DNA of 64,000 bases from assembly GCF_011764545.1 (NCBI RefSeq), contig NZ_AP022870.1:7818001-7882000 (forward strand). Direction: 5' to 3'. Both the position numbers and the translations under genes were made by a program. The stretch's first letter is position 1. Each line of letters begins with the position of its first letter. This document shows positions 7,598 to 17,102 of this stretch, piece after piece. The notes beneath the pieces were generated by a model. The model was given only the letters and a program-made list of their open reading frames with translations. It had not been told where the DNA came from and did not search any database. This stretch comes from Phytohabitans flavus (GTDB taxonomy: Bacteria; Actinomycetota; Actinomycetes; Mycobacteriales; Micromonosporaceae).

Positions 7598-9240
7598 ATG
7601 GCAGGCACCCCAACCACACCACCCAAGCGGCGTGGCCGACCCACCCGCACCCTCAAACCCGACCCCGACCAAGGACACCGCCGAGTAGCGATCTACGTCC
7701 GCCGCTCCACCGACGACGAACACCAACCCTTCTCCCTCGACGCCCAACGCACCGCACTCACTAAATACGTGACCGCCCAACCCAACTGGGTCATCGTCGC
7801 CGAATTCGAAGACGACGCCTCCGGCGCCACCACCAACCGCCCCGGCCTTCAGAAAGCACTCCGCGCCGCAGAGGCCGGCCGATTCGACCTGCTCCTCGTC
7901 TACCGCACCGACCGATTCACCCGCCGCCTCTTCGACCTCCTCGACCTCGTCGCCCGACTCGACAACACCGACGTCGCATTCGCCTCATCCACCGAACAAT
8001 TCGACACCGGCACCCCATCGGCCGACTCTTCCTACATTTGCTCGGAATGTTCGCCGAATTCGAACGCAGCGTCATCATCGACAGGGTGAAACACGGCATG
8101 ACCACAAAAGCAAGCAAAGGCAAATGGGCCGGCGGCACACGCCCCTACGGCTACCACGTCAACCCCGACACCCACAAACTCGTCCCCAACCCCACCGAGG
8201 CACCCATCCTGCGAGAGATCTTCCGCCTCTACACCCATGACCGGCTGGGCACCCGCGCCATCGCTGACGAACTCAACCGCCGAGGCATCCCCAACCGCAC
8301 TGGCAGCCCGTGGGCCGGCTACACCATCAACCGGATCCTCGACAACCCGGCCTACGTCGGCGACATCGCCTACCGCGACGTCTACGTCCCCGACGCCCAC
8401 GAGCCACTGATCGACCGGGACACCTTCGCCCGCGCGCAGCACATCGCGACCGCGCGCGGCGACGGCCAGACCCAGCGCGCGATGAGCGACTCCGACTACT
8501 ACCTCACCGGGCTGCTCACCTGCCCACACTGCGGCCACAAGTACATCGGCACCTCCGCCAACGGCCGCACCCGCCGGTACCGCTACTACACCTGCTTCTC
8601 CCGCACCCGATACGGCAAAGCCGGCTGCCCAGCGCCACGGATCCCTGCCGACGAGATCGACGAGGCCGTACTCCAAGCCCTGCACGACTTCTACGCCACC
8701 GCCGACCACGTCCTGGCCGCCATCATCGAACGCGCCCGCACTCAGCACCGGGACGCCCACGTCGACCGGCACGCCGAACTCGACACCATCACCACCCAGA
8801 TCAAGACCACCGAGACGTCGATCGGTCGGTATCACGCCGCGTTCGAGAACGGCACCATGGACGACGCCACCGCCGGCCCCCGCATCAAAGAACTCCGCGC
8901 CCGCATCGAACAACTACGCGCCCGGCACACCGAGATCACCGACCACCTCGACACCCAGCCAGCGCCGCCACCACCCGGCACCATCGAACGGCTACGCACC
9001 TACCTGCGCCGCGTCACCACCGTCGGCACACACGGCGAGCGCAAGGCAGCCATCGAAACCCTCATCGCCGACGTCAAGATCACCGACCAGGGAGTCATAC
9101 CCGTGTTCAGGATCCCAACCCAAGACACCCCGCTACCCCGCCCACCTCGGACGAGGGCAACAACGAAGCAGAGACACCGGTTCGCACAATGGTGCGGTCG
9201 GTGGGCCGCCGGGGACTCGAACCCCGAACCTAAGGATTAA
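7598..9240 (+). pseudogene. Large serine recombinase (integrase), frame broken once
   Basis: The resolvase domain begins RRVAIYVRRSTDD with the nucleophilic serine at residue 37, followed by FSLDAQRTAL and the YRTDRFTRR helix. The frame is lost at a C4 run (8013-8016): restoring one C joins TGTP to IGRLFLHLLGMFAEFERS and the downstream frame. That part carries the recombinase domain, a zinc ribbon (CPHCGHKY, YYTC, GC), a coiled coil (about 8776-8970) and a long tail. It catalyses site-specific integration and excision. The last residues (GDSNPEPKD) are coded inside the tRNA-Lys gene, so the current C-terminus is set by the attachment site. A real mutation or a sequencing error are both possible; similar breaks elsewhere favour the latter. 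Confidence 0.85.
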
Positions 9241-9273
9241 AAGTCCTCAGCTCTGCCATTGAGCTAGCGGCCC
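9203..9273 (-). tRNA. tRNA-Lys (anticodon TTT)
   Basis: On the minus strand the 7-bp acceptor stem GGGCCGC/GCGGCCC closes perfectly. The D arm (AGCTCAATGGCAGAGCT), the anticodon loop CTTTTAA flanked by GAGGA/TCCTT, and the T arm GGTTCGGGGTTCGAGTCCCC (minus strand) are all present; CCA is not encoded. The 3' end points toward the serine recombinase, whose stop codon lies inside the tRNA, so the 3' half is the probable attachment site. Confidence 0.95.
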
Positions 9274-9502
9274 GCGATCAACCAGGTTACCGGAGCACTC
9301 GATGCCGTGGCCTGCCACTTCCGTCCTGTGGATTGTGTCGCCTGGATGGGCGGATGCCGTCGCCGGCCCGTCACGGTGAGCGCACGCCCGCGGCCGGCTG
9401 CGATGCCCGCCGTCTGGCCTCCGGGCGGTGGGGTTATGCCTACCACGCGTTGGGGTGTTGGCCGGCTATCGGCACCCTGACCTGCGGCCATAGCGTGGCG
9501 CC

Positions 9503-10473
9503 ATGAACGAGATGGATCGACGAAACGTGCTCCGTGGCGCCGCTGGAGTCGCCGGAGCGTTGGCCGGTGCGTGGGCGACACCGGGCATCGCATCGGCTGG
9601 CGGCAGGCGTCGGGATGATCGGCGAGCGCCGACCCTGATCTTCATCCATGGCACCCACTCCTCCTCGGTCCTGGGCTCAGGACTGATCAGCGAACTGACC
9701 TTGCGCGGGTACCGTGCGGTGGGCCTCGACATGCCGGGCCACGGCCGTGAAGGGTTCTTCCCCCGTTCCTACCAGGCACCGCAGGACCTTGCGGCCCTGG
9801 CAACCGAACCGTCGCCGCTCGCGGGGTTCACCATCGACGACTACATCGAACGCGCGGTGGACGTAGTACGACGTGCCCGTCGTCATGGTCCGGTGATCCT
9901 TGCTGGTGCCAGCCAGGGCGGTGTCACCGTGAGTAGGGTCGGGAATGCCGTCCCCGAACTCATCGATCGGGTCGTCTACGTCGCGGCGTACTGCTGTGTG
10001 GAACTGCCGAGCATGGCTGCCTATCTCGAGACGCCGGAGAACGGCACCAGCCTGGTCCCCGAGGTAGTGGCGGCGCAGGTTGGCGACCCCGCTGTACTGG
10101 GCGTGACCCGGATCAACTGGCGCTCGGCCGACCCTCGGTATTCCTCGCCGTCAAGCGATGCCTGGCCGGCGATTTCAGCGACCCCGCGGTGAGCCGTCTG
10201 CTGAACATGCTCGAACCAGACGAGACGGCCCGCATCCCCCTGTCGGAAGGACGGGGTCGGGCGCGTACCTGGGGATCGATTCCGCGGACCTACGTGCGCT
10301 TCAGCCATGACCGGGTGATTCCGCTGGCGCTACAGGACCGGTTCATCAACGAGGCCGACCGCTTGACGCCCGGCAACCTGACCGACGTACGGACCGTCGC
10401 GGCGCCCCACGTCGGTCCGTTCGAGCGGCCTGAAGTGATAAGGATCTTCGAGGACCTCCTCACGGCCCGCTGA
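9503..10473 (+). pseudogene. Tat-exported alpha/beta hydrolase, frame broken once
   Basis: The N-terminus carries a twin-arginine signal (DRRNVLRGAAGVAGALAGAW), so the product is exported folded. The hydrolase core shows the oxyanion segment LIFIHGTH, the nucleophile elbow GASQGG (Ser137), and near the C-terminus a histidine in VAAPHVGPFE. The frame shifts near 10136-10141: the first frame ends in unrelated residues after SADPRY, while the next frame continues FLAVKRCLAGDFSDPAVSRL and completes the fold. Adding one base restores a protein of about 323 residues. It resembles esterases of the RsbQ/haloperoxidase type; substrate unknown. Confidence 0.75.
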
Positions 10474-10529
10474 CACCACGCTGCGTACCGGGGCCCTCTT
10501 TGCCCATCGGCGCGGCGCAGAATACGAGC

Positions 10530-13289
10530 GTGAACACCCGTCTGGTTGGTCGCGACCGGGAGCTGGCCGAGTTGGCCCGGCTCCGGGCGGCGGCTGCTGG
10601 TGGGCGGGGTGCGTTCGTGCTGCTGCACGGTGAGGCCGGGATCGGAAAGTCGGCGCTTGTCGCGCGGGTGACCGAGGGTGCGGCGGCGTCCGGTGTGCCG
10701 GTGCTGGCCGGGCGGGCGGTGGCCGACGAAGGGGCGCCGGCGTTCTGGCCGTGGCTGCGGGTCCTGGAGCAGGGGCGGGAGCTCGGCCTCGCACCGGCGC
10801 TGCTGGAGATGGGCGAGGGTCCGCCGGAGGCGGCGCGGTTTCTGGCGATCGAGCGGACGGTACGCGCGCTGCTCGCCGCCGCCGAGCCCGACGGGCTGGT
10901 GGTGGCGCTGGACGACCTCCAGTGGGCGGACGACGCGTCGTTGCGGCTGCTGCGGTACGCCTGCGGGGAGCTCGGCGGTGCCCGGGTGCTGGTGCTCGGT
11001 ACGGCCCGCGAGGTGACCGCACCCCTCGCTGGCCTCCCGGCGCACACGCTGCCCCTCGGGCCGCTCACCGAGCCGGACGTGGCCGCCTACCTGGTGGGGG
11101 CACACAGTTCCTGGCCGGCGTACGTGCACCGGATCAGCGGTGGCAACCCGCTCTTCGTACGCGAGCTGGCCCGGGTGCTGGTACAGGAGGACCGCCTCGC
11201 CGGCCCAGCCACCGAGCTGCCGGTACCGGCGCACGTGCGGGCGATGGCCGGGTACCGGCTGGAGCGGCTCAGCCTCGCCTGCCGCGCGCTGCTCGGTGGC
11301 GCGAGCGCGCTGGGCGAGGAGTTCGACGTCTCGATCCTGGCCGGAGCGGCCGGCGTCGAAGTCGGTGACACACTCGCCGAGGCGATCGCGGCGGGCGTAC
11401 TCGTCGACGACCCAGACACGCCCGATCGGCTCCGCTTCGCGCACGCGCTGGTCCGCCAGGCGCGGTACGACGAGCTGCCCCGCGCCGAGCGGATCGACTG
11501 GCACCGGCGGATCGCCGGCGCGCTGGACGGGACCGATAGAGCCCACGCGGGCGAGCTGGCGCGGCATCGGGTGCGGGCGGCGGTTGACGCGGCGAGCCGC
11601 CGTACCGCCGTCGATGCCTGCCGTGCGGCGGCCGCGGTCGCGGATCGGGCCCTGGCCTTCGCGGACGCCGCGCATTGGTACGCCCGGGCGCTGGACTTCG
11701 CCGACGGAGCCGGCGTCGGCGACGTAGAGCGCGCGGAGCTGCTGCTGGACCTCGCGGACGCCGCATATGCGGACGGGCAGGTGACCGAGGCGCTGGCGCA
11801 CTGCATCGCGGCGGCGGACCTGGCCGAGGAGTGCGGCCGGACGGACCTTGTCGCGCGGGCGGCACTTGTCGTCCGCGGCATCGACGGCCCGCCCAACGAG
11901 ACGATCGCCGCGCTGTGCGGCCGGGCCCGGGCGCTGCTGCGGGACGAGGAGAGCGCGATCCACGCCCGGGTGCTTGCGCAGCACGCGGGCGCGCTCTCTG
12001 AGTACGGGCAGGTGGAGGCCGCTGACGAGCTCAGCCGGCGGGCGACCGCGATGGCTGAGCGGAGCGGTGATCCGGCGGCCCTGTTCGACGTCGCGCACGC
12101 CCGCCACCGCCTTGTGACCGGCCCCGACAGCGTGGCTGAGCGGCTGCGGCTCGGCGCCCGACTGCGCGACCTCGGTGCCGTGCCGGGGCGTCCAGAGGCG
12201 CCGCTGTGGGGGCAGCTCTGGCGGGTCGACGCAGCCTTCCAGCTCGGTGGGCTCGCCACGGTGGATGTCGAGATCGCCGCGCTCGACAGCCTCGTCGACC
12301 GGCTCGGGTGGCCGCTGGCCCGCTGGCACCTGCTGCGTGTGAAGGCCACCCGCGCGCTCGCCTCGGGCGACTTCGCGGAGGCCGAGCGGCTCGCGCTCGC
12401 CGCCTTCGAGGTCGCCGAAGGGCTACAGGACGTCACCGCGTCGGGGCTGTTCTACGCGTTCATGATGGATCTGCTGCGGCTGACCGGGCGGTTCGGGGAG
12501 TACGAGCCGGGGCTGAGCGAGTTCGGCAGCGTCCCGGTGGCGATCGTGATGTCGGTACACGGCTACTACTGCCTCGCCGCCGGCGACACCGCGCGGGCCT
12601 GGGCGCACTTCGAGCGGCTCCAGGCTCTGCTGCCCGGCCTGCCGAAGGATCCCCGCTGGATGCCGACACTCGGGCTGACCGCGGAGATGGCGTGCCGGCT
12701 GCCTGGCGACGGGCCGAAGGAGGTCGCGGAGTTCTGCTACCGGGCGCTGCTGCCGCACTCCAGGTACCACCTCGCCGACGCCACTGGATACCTGGGCGCG
12801 GTCGCGGGCATCCTCGGCCGGCTCGCGGTCCGGCTCGGTGACCCGGACACGGCCGTACGGCACCTGACCGAGGCGGAGGCGCTGGAACAGCGGGCCGGGG
12901 CGCCGGCGATACAGGCGGCAGTACGCCTCGATCTCGCCCGCGCGCTCGTGGCCCGCGACGGACCGGGTGACCGCGCGAGGGCCGCCGAGCTCGCGGAGCG
13001 GTGCACGCACACCGCCCGCCGCCTCGGCATGGCGCCTATGCTCGCCGCCGCGACAGCCTTTGCCGTCGAGCTGGGCGGCACCGGTGGTGCGCCGGTCCCG
13101 CTCACCCGGCGGGAGCGCGAGATCGCTCGGCTCGTCGCCGACGGGCTCGCCAACCGGGCCATCGCCGAGAAGCTGGTGCTTTCCGAGCGGACCGTCGAGA
13201 CGCACGTACGCAACCTGCTCACCAAGCTCGGGCTGGCCAACCGTACGCAGGTCGCGGCGTGGGCGCTCAAGCAGGGACTACGTACCTGA
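10530..13289 (+). CDS. LAL-type (large ATP-binding LuxR) transcriptional regulator
   Basis: 919 residues. The N-terminal STAND/AAA module has Walker A GEAGIGKSA (residues 34-42) and Walker B VVALDDLQWAD. A long TPR-like helical middle follows, and the protein ends with a LuxR helix-turn-helix (LTRREREIARLVADGLANRA, then VETHVRNLLTKLGL). Such proteins are ATP-dependent activators of sugar-use or secondary-metabolism genes. GTG 10530 begins MNTRLVGRDREL, the usual family start. Its target is not evident; the small gene 52 bases downstream is the nearest candidate for co-expression. Confidence 0.9.
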   Translation: MNTRLVGRDRELAELARLRAAAAGGRGAFVLLHGEAGIGKSALVARVTEGAAASGVPVLAGRAVADEGAPAFWPWLRVLEQGRELGLAPALLEMGEGPPEAARFLAIERTVRALLAAAEPDGLVVALDDLQWADDASLRLLRYACGELGGARVLVLGTAREVTAPLAGLPAHTLPLGPLTEPDVAAYLVGAHSSWPAYVHRISGGNPLFVRELARVLVQEDRLAGPATELPVPAHVRAMAGYRLERLSLACRALLGGASALGEEFDVSILAGAAGVEVGDTLAEAIAAGVLVDDPDTPDRLRFAHALVRQARYDELPRAERIDWHRRIAGALDGTDRAHAGELARHRVRAAVDAASRRTAVDACRAAAAVADRALAFADAAHWYARALDFADGAGVGDVERAELLLDLADAAYADGQVTEALAHCIAAADLAEECGRTDLVARAALVVRGIDGPPNETIAALCGRARALLRDEESAIHARVLAQHAGALSEYGQVEAADELSRRATAMAERSGDPAALFDVAHARHRLVTGPDSVAERLRLGARLRDLGAVPGRPEAPLWGQLWRVDAAFQLGGLATVDVEIAALDSLVDRLGWPLARWHLLRVKATRALASGDFAEAERLALAAFEVAEGLQDVTASGLFYAFMMDLLRLTGRFGEYEPGLSEFGSVPVAIVMSVHGYYCLAAGDTARAWAHFERLQALLPGLPKDPRWMPTLGLTAEMACRLPGDGPKEVAEFCYRALLPHSRYHLADATGYLGAVAGILGRLAVRLGDPDTAVRHLTEAEALEQRAGAPAIQAAVRLDLARALVARDGPGDRARAAELAERCTHTARRLGMAPMLAAATAFAVELGGTGGAPVPLTRREREIARLVADGLANRAIAEKLVLSERTVETHVRNLLTKLGLANRTQVAAWALKQGLRT

Positions 13290-13341
13290 AGTACGTGCCA
13301 CCACTGATTTGGTACGGCCGGGAAAGGCGCACCGTGTTGGC

Positions 13342-13959
13342 ATGTACGCACGATTGCAGACCACGCGAGACGTCCTCAACGGCCCGGACACCGAGGCCCT
13401 GCGGGCGCAGGTAACAGAGATGATTTCAGGGCACCCGGGCTTCGCCGGCCTGTTCCTTCTGGAGCAGCTCGGCATCGGCTGGGGCGCGATGGTGACGCTG
13501 TGGCAGACCCGCCAGGACGCGGTGCTCGCCTCGGAGCGTTCGGCGGCGCGCGGGCCGCGGCCGATCACGCTGCACAGCGACGACATCTACGAGGTCGAGG
13601 AGGACTGGCCGGGCCTCGCGGCCGGCGAGCGGCCGGAGGCGGCCACGCTGCTCTACTTCGACGGTCCGCTCAGCGCGGCCCGGATCGAGGCCGCCCGGTT
13701 TGCCAGCCGGGAACGGATCCTGCCGGCCACCCGCGACCTGCCTGGGCGGGTGCGGACGCTGGTGCTCTTCGATCCGGAGGAGGCCAAGTCCGCTGTGGTA
13801 ACGCTGGCCGCGACGATGCCCGCGCTGGAGGCGATCGGCCAGGCTGCGATGGGTACCGAGCTGCTGCCCGGCGAGGATCCGGCGCTGCTGACCGGACCGG
13901 ACCGCTTCGAGGTCTGCCGGGTGGTCGGCTACGTCACCGAGCCCGCACCGGCCGTCTAG
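13342..13959 (+). CDS. Conserved protein, possible ABM-fold dimer-like repeat
   Basis: 205 residues. The N-terminus (MYARLQTTRDVLNGPD, then LEQLGIGWGAMVTLWQTRQD) resembles the short monooxygenase-like (ABM, ferredoxin-type) fold, and a second similar segment occurs at about 110-160 (RVRTLVLFDPEEAKSAVV). No catalytic residues are recognisable. ATG 13342 is preferred: translations from further upstream run out of frame through the LAL gene. It is probably cotranscribed with the LAL gene 52 bases upstream. Confidence 0.55.
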   Translation: MYARLQTTRDVLNGPDTEALRAQVTEMISGHPGFAGLFLLEQLGIGWGAMVTLWQTRQDAVLASERSAARGPRPITLHSDDIYEVEEDWPGLAAGERPEAATLLYFDGPLSAARIEAARFASRERILPATRDLPGRVRTLVLFDPEEAKSAVVTLAATMPALEAIGQAAMGTELLPGEDPALLTGPDRFEVCRVVGYVTEPAPAV

Positions 13960-13970
13960 AAAGGTTTGGG

Positions 13971-14311
13971 GTCAGGGTGGCCTCGGCGTCATGTCGCGGA
14001 CAAAGATCCCAAACCAAGGAAATTGAGCTACCGCGACGTTCGTCGTGGTCCAGACCGTCGCTCCCGCGGCCTTACCCTCCGCGGTTGGCCAGCTCACCCC
14101 CGGTCGTGGTCGGCCAACCGCGACCTTCGCTGCCGGGTCCGCGCTCCGGCCCGACCTTTGACCTAGCTCGGCGGTTGGGCGGGGGTCCATCCACGACGTG
14201 CGCCCAAAGGGCGCTCGGTTTGCTTGATCGACGCTACGACGGGCCGCCGTCTGGCAGATCGTGGTATCGATCTGCCCCGCTGGGGGCAGTTGGGTACCAC
14301 GATCTCTCGCG
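13971..14311 (+). repeat. Dispersed 340-bp repeat, copy 1
   Basis: Closely similar in sequence and orientation to 48612-48959. Long shared blocks include GACCGTCGCTCCCGCGGCC and CGACCTTCGCTGCCGGGTCC. The right end is a nested hairpin: the outer stem AGATCGTGGTA/TACCACGATCT (14256-14266 with 14295-14305) encloses CTGCCCC/GGGGCAG (14272-14278 with 14283-14289). No protein gene is seen inside. An IS5-type element begins 9 bases after the right end. Confidence 0.75.
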
Positions 14312-14319
14312 GATCTATA

Positions 14320-15358
14320 GAGCCTGTGTCTGAACTTGTTGGGGTGGGTTGTGTTAGGGGTGTCGGGCTCGTCGTCGGGTCATGGTGAGGATGGCGGCCC
14401 AGTGGGTCATGGTTTCGTGGTGGTCGGTGAGTCGTTCGTAGTCGCGGGCGCAGCGGCGTCGTCGGCTGGTCCAGGCGAAGGTGCGTTCGACGACCCATCG
14501 GCGGGGAAGGATTTGTAGGCCGCGGATGGTGGGGTCGCGTCGGACGATCTCGATGGTGATGTCCCATAGTTCTTTCGCGGTGGTGATCAGGGCGTCGACG
14601 TGGTAGCCCTTGTCAGCCCACAGGTGTGTGATGCCGTGTCGGTCGGCGTCGGCGAGCAGGGCTCGGGCGGCGTGTTGGTCTTGGACGTTGGCGGGGGTGA
14701 CTACGACGCCTAGTAGGAGGCCGAGGGTGTCGACGGTGATGTGGCGTTTGCGGCCGTTGACGCGTTTGTAGGGGTCGAAGCCGCTGGTGGAGGTGGGGAC
14801 GGTGGCTTCGGCTGTTTCGGCCACGGATTGGGAGTCGATGCAGCCGGCGGATGGTTGTGGGTTGCGGCCCAGGGCTTGGCGGAGGTTGGCGCGGAGTCGG
14901 TCGGTCAGCTCGATCGTGTTCAGGTTGTCTGACCAGCGGGCGAACAGGCCGTAGATGGTCCGCCAGGGTGGGAAGTCCGCGGGCAGGGCCCGCCATTTCA
15001 CACCGTTGTCGACCAGGTAGAAGATCGCGTCCAGGACCGCACGCCGGTGATGGCGTTCGGGTCGGCCACCGGAGGGCAGTTGGCAGGCCGGGACCGGTAG
15101 CAGCGGCTCCAGGATCGCCCACTGGGCGTCGGTCATGTCGGTCGGATACCGGCGGGTGCGGGTGAGACAACCGCACTGGCACGACACCGCCGTGGCAGGC
15201 TTGGCCTCGGTGAGCTGGGCAGGGTTCAATGACATCGCGGGCTCTTGAGGGTGGGTAGGTGTAGGAACCGTCTACCTATCAAGAGCCCGTACCCATACCC
15301 CCACGCCACGCCGAACACCCCTAACACACCACCACCAAACCAGTTCAGACACAGGCTC
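14320..15358 (-). mobile_element. IS5-type insertion sequence, complete
   Basis: Terminal inverted repeats GAGCCTGTGTCTGAAC at 14320-14335 and 15343-15358 enclose one intact transposase gene (about 1.04 kb overall). The flanks read CTATAG on both sides, so either a 4-bp TATA target duplication or a slightly longer inverted repeat is possible; the palindrome makes the two indistinguishable. The intact ends and gene suggest recent insertion. It lies just beside dispersed-repeat copy 1. Confidence 0.9.
14354..15235 (-). CDS. IS5 family transposase (DDE)
   Basis: 293 residues, unbroken. The N-terminal DUF4096-type domain (YPTDMTDAQWAILEPLLP, then DAIFYLVDNGVKWRALP) precedes a DDE catalytic domain: first Asp in GCIDSQSV, second in LWADKGYH, Glu in RRWVVERTFAW. 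It catalyses cut-and-paste movement of the surrounding IS. The start lies about 108 bases inside the right inverted repeat, leaving room for a promoter. No programmed frameshift is needed, unlike many actinobacterial IS5 members. Confidence 0.92.
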   Translation of the reverse strand: MSLNPAQLTEAKPATAVSCQCGCLTRTRRYPTDMTDAQWAILEPLLPVPACQLPSGGRPERHHRRAVLDAIFYLVDNGVKWRALPADFPPWRTIYGLFARWSDNLNTIELTDRLRANLRQALGRNPQPSAGCIDSQSVAETAEATVPTSTSGFDPYKRVNGRKRHITVDTLGLLLGVVVTPANVQDQHAARALLADADRHGITHLWADKGYHVDALITTAKELWDITIEIVRRDPTIRGLQILPRRWVVERTFAWTSRRRRCARDYERLTDHHETMTHWAAILTMTRRRARHP

Positions 15359-15369
15359 TATAGCGGGGA

Positions 15370-15678
15370 TCAGCGTGCGTCAGCCCGCGGCTCGATGCCG
15401 AGGCTGGCGCACGCCTCGCGGTACATCCGGGCGGCCTCGGCGCGCACCTGACGCCGCTCGGTGAGGCGCTCTATGAACGGGACCCGCACCGGCACCGGCG
15501 CACCGTCCACAGTGGCGGTGAAGTCCATGCCGTCGGCGTCCATGCCGGACATCGCGGCCGCGGTGGCGTCCGGCTGCCCGCCGAGCCCCTGCACGATCAC
15601 GCGGCAGTCGTCGGCGTGGTCACCATTCATGTGCCGCTGGATCGCGTCGACGACGTCCGGGGTGAACGGGGCGGTCAC
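15370..15678 (-). CDS. DUF2470 (HugZ C-terminal-like) heme-associated protein
   Basis: 102 residues with the DUF2470 pattern: VVDAIQRHMNGDHADDCRVI near the N-terminus and a beta-strand region MDADGMDFTATVDGAPVPVR. In other proteins this domain sits at the C-terminus of heme-binding HugZ-type oxidases. Here it is a separate gene whose GTG start overlaps the heme oxygenase stop (GTGA), implying coupled translation and a role in heme handling. Its stop lies 11 bases from the IS right end. Confidence 0.75.
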   Translation of the reverse strand: MTAPFTPDVVDAIQRHMNGDHADDCRVIVQGLGGQPDATAAAMSGMDADGMDFTATVDGAPVPVRVPFIERLTERRQVRAEAARMYREACASLGIEPRADAR

Positions 15679-16301
15679 GCGACAACCTTACCGAGATCGT
15701 CGAGCATCGCGGTGTTGAGCCGGTACGCCAGCGCCACCTCGTCCAGGAAGCGCTCCTGCTCGACCGCGTCCCACGGCGCAGTGTCGAGCAGGTGCCGGTA
15801 ATTCTGCTTGAACGCGCGCGGCTCCAGGCCGGGGAACTCGTAGAAGCGGGTACCGGGGCCGTCCAGGCCGTACTCGCGCTGAATGGTGCGGCGCATCATC
15901 TGCCCGCCGGACAGGTCACCGAGGTACCGCGTGTAGTGGTGCGCGACGAATCCAGCCGGCCAGGTGAAGGCCACGTCGCGGAGGCGGGCGCGGTACTCGG
16001 ACGTGGGTGCGCTGGCCGCCGCATGCGCGGGCCAGTCGGTCCCGATCAGGTAGGTGAGGTCGGCCACGAGCGCGGGGAGCCGGGCCAGCTCGTCGGCGAC
16101 GAACGGGCCGGCGACCGGGTCGGCTCGCATCTCGGTGGCAGCCTCTTCGAGCGTCTCGTAAACGAAGAAGAGCTGCACCGTCAGCGCGGTGTACCCGGCG
16201 CGGTCGAGCCGGCCGCTGAGCAGGGCGTCAAAGTACGCCATGCCCTCTGCGGCGGCGTGGTCGGAGCGGGTGACCTCACGCACCCTCGACGCGAACCCCA
16301 C
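15675..16301 (-). CDS. hmuO: Heme oxygenase
   Basis: 208 residues; cleaves heme to biliverdin, CO and Fe2+ for iron acquisition in the cytoplasm. The proximal histidine is His15 in TRSDHAAAEG. The distal helix is GDLSGGQ (about 128-134), preceded by HHYTRYL, matching the HmuO/HO-1 fold and length. The GTG start follows GAGGAGG. It is first in a two-gene operon with the DUF2470 protein, and a perfect iron-box palindrome lies 26 bases upstream of the start, so expression should rise under iron limitation through IdeR/DtxR. Confidence 0.93.
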   Translation of the reverse strand: MGFASRVREVTRSDHAAAEGMAYFDALLSGRLDRAGYTALTVQLFFVYETLEEAATEMRADPVAGPFVADELARLPALVADLTYLIGTDWPAHAAASAPTSEYRARLRDVAFTWPAGFVAHHYTRYLGDLSGGQMMRRTIQREYGLDGPGTRFYEFPGLEPRAFKQNYRHLLDTAPWDAVEQERFLDEVALAYRLNTAMLDDLGKVVA

Positions 16302-16326
16302 GGACGCACCTCCTCGCCAGCCAGGA

Positions 16327-16342
16327 CTTAGGCTAGCCTAAG
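16327..16342. promoter_or_regulatory. IdeR/DtxR-type iron box
   Basis: CTTAGGCTAGCCTAAG is a perfect 16-bp palindrome fitting the known DtxR/IdeR operator (TTAGG...CCTAA). It lies directly upstream of the heme oxygenase operon and would allow repression by Fe2+-loaded IdeR. Confidence 0.88.
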
Positions 16343-16481
16343 CTCCCGCTTTCCGGGAGTGATCGACTGAACGGATGATGACGAGGGACGTCTTCAAAAG
16401 ATCTTTCAACCTGGTGTCGATCCGGCCCGGCGGAGTTCGACGCGTAGGTATAACAAGCTCATACGACCAAGGAGCGAAACG

Positions 16482-17081
16482 ATGAGCAAGGTCATGACCG
16501 GCGCCACGATGTCCCTCGACGGTTTCATCGCGGACGCCAACCACGGCGGCTTCGAGCACCTCTTCGCCTGGTACGGGGCGGGCGACACCGAGGTCCCGAC
16601 CGGCCTCCCCAACATGACGTTCAAGGTCTCCGCCGCCAGCGCCGAGCAGCTCCGCGCGCTGAACGAGCGGCTCGGCGTGCTTGTCTGCGGCCGGCGCCTC
16701 TACGACATGACCGACGGATGGGACGGCCGGCACCCGATGGACAAGACCGTCGTGGTGGTCACCCACAAGCGGCCCGACGACCGGCCGGAAGACGACGAGA
16801 ACTTCGTCTTCGTCACCACCGGTATCGAGGACGCCATCGCCAAGGCCAAGGAGATCGCGGGAGACAAGGACGTCGGCGTCAACGGCGGCGAGATCGCCCG
16901 CCAGTGCTTCGACGCCGGCCTGCTGGACGAGGTGCACGTCGAACTCGTACCGGTCTTCCTCGGCACCGGCATCCCGCTGCTCGGCCAGATCAAGGACGCG
17001 CCGGTGACGCTGGAGGGCCCGATCTCGATCATCCAGGGAACCGGTGTCACGCACCTCGGGTACAGGGTGGTGCGCAAGTAG
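16482..17081 (+). CDS. Dihydrofolate reductase family (RibD C-terminal) protein
   Basis: 199 residues starting MSKVMTGATMSLDGFIAD, the signature opening of actinobacterial RibD_C/DHFR-like reductases. It continues with LVCGRRLYDMTDGWDG, DVGVNGGEIARQCFDAGLLD and VELVPVFLGTGIPLL, which form the NADPH-binding fold. Function within the family is mostly unassigned; a flavin- or pterin-related reductase is plausible. An AAGGAG ribosome site precedes the ATG. It is monocistronic or cotranscribed with the next gene 21 bases downstream. Confidence 0.85.
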   Translation: MSKVMTGATMSLDGFIADANHGGFEHLFAWYGAGDTEVPTGLPNMTFKVSAASAEQLRALNERLGVLVCGRRLYDMTDGWDGRHPMDKTVVVVTHKRPDDRPEDDENFVFVTTGIEDAIAKAKEIAGDKDVGVNGGEIARQCFDAGLLDEVHVELVPVFLGTGIPLLGQIKDAPVTLEGPISIIQGTGVTHLGYRVVRK

Positions 17082-17102
17082 ATCTTGCCGGGAGACTGGG
17101 GC

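Noticed and set aside
10290..12329. Minus-strand open frame of 679 codons
   Set aside because: Antisense to the LAL regulator, which has clear Walker and HTH motifs; a GC-rich shadow.
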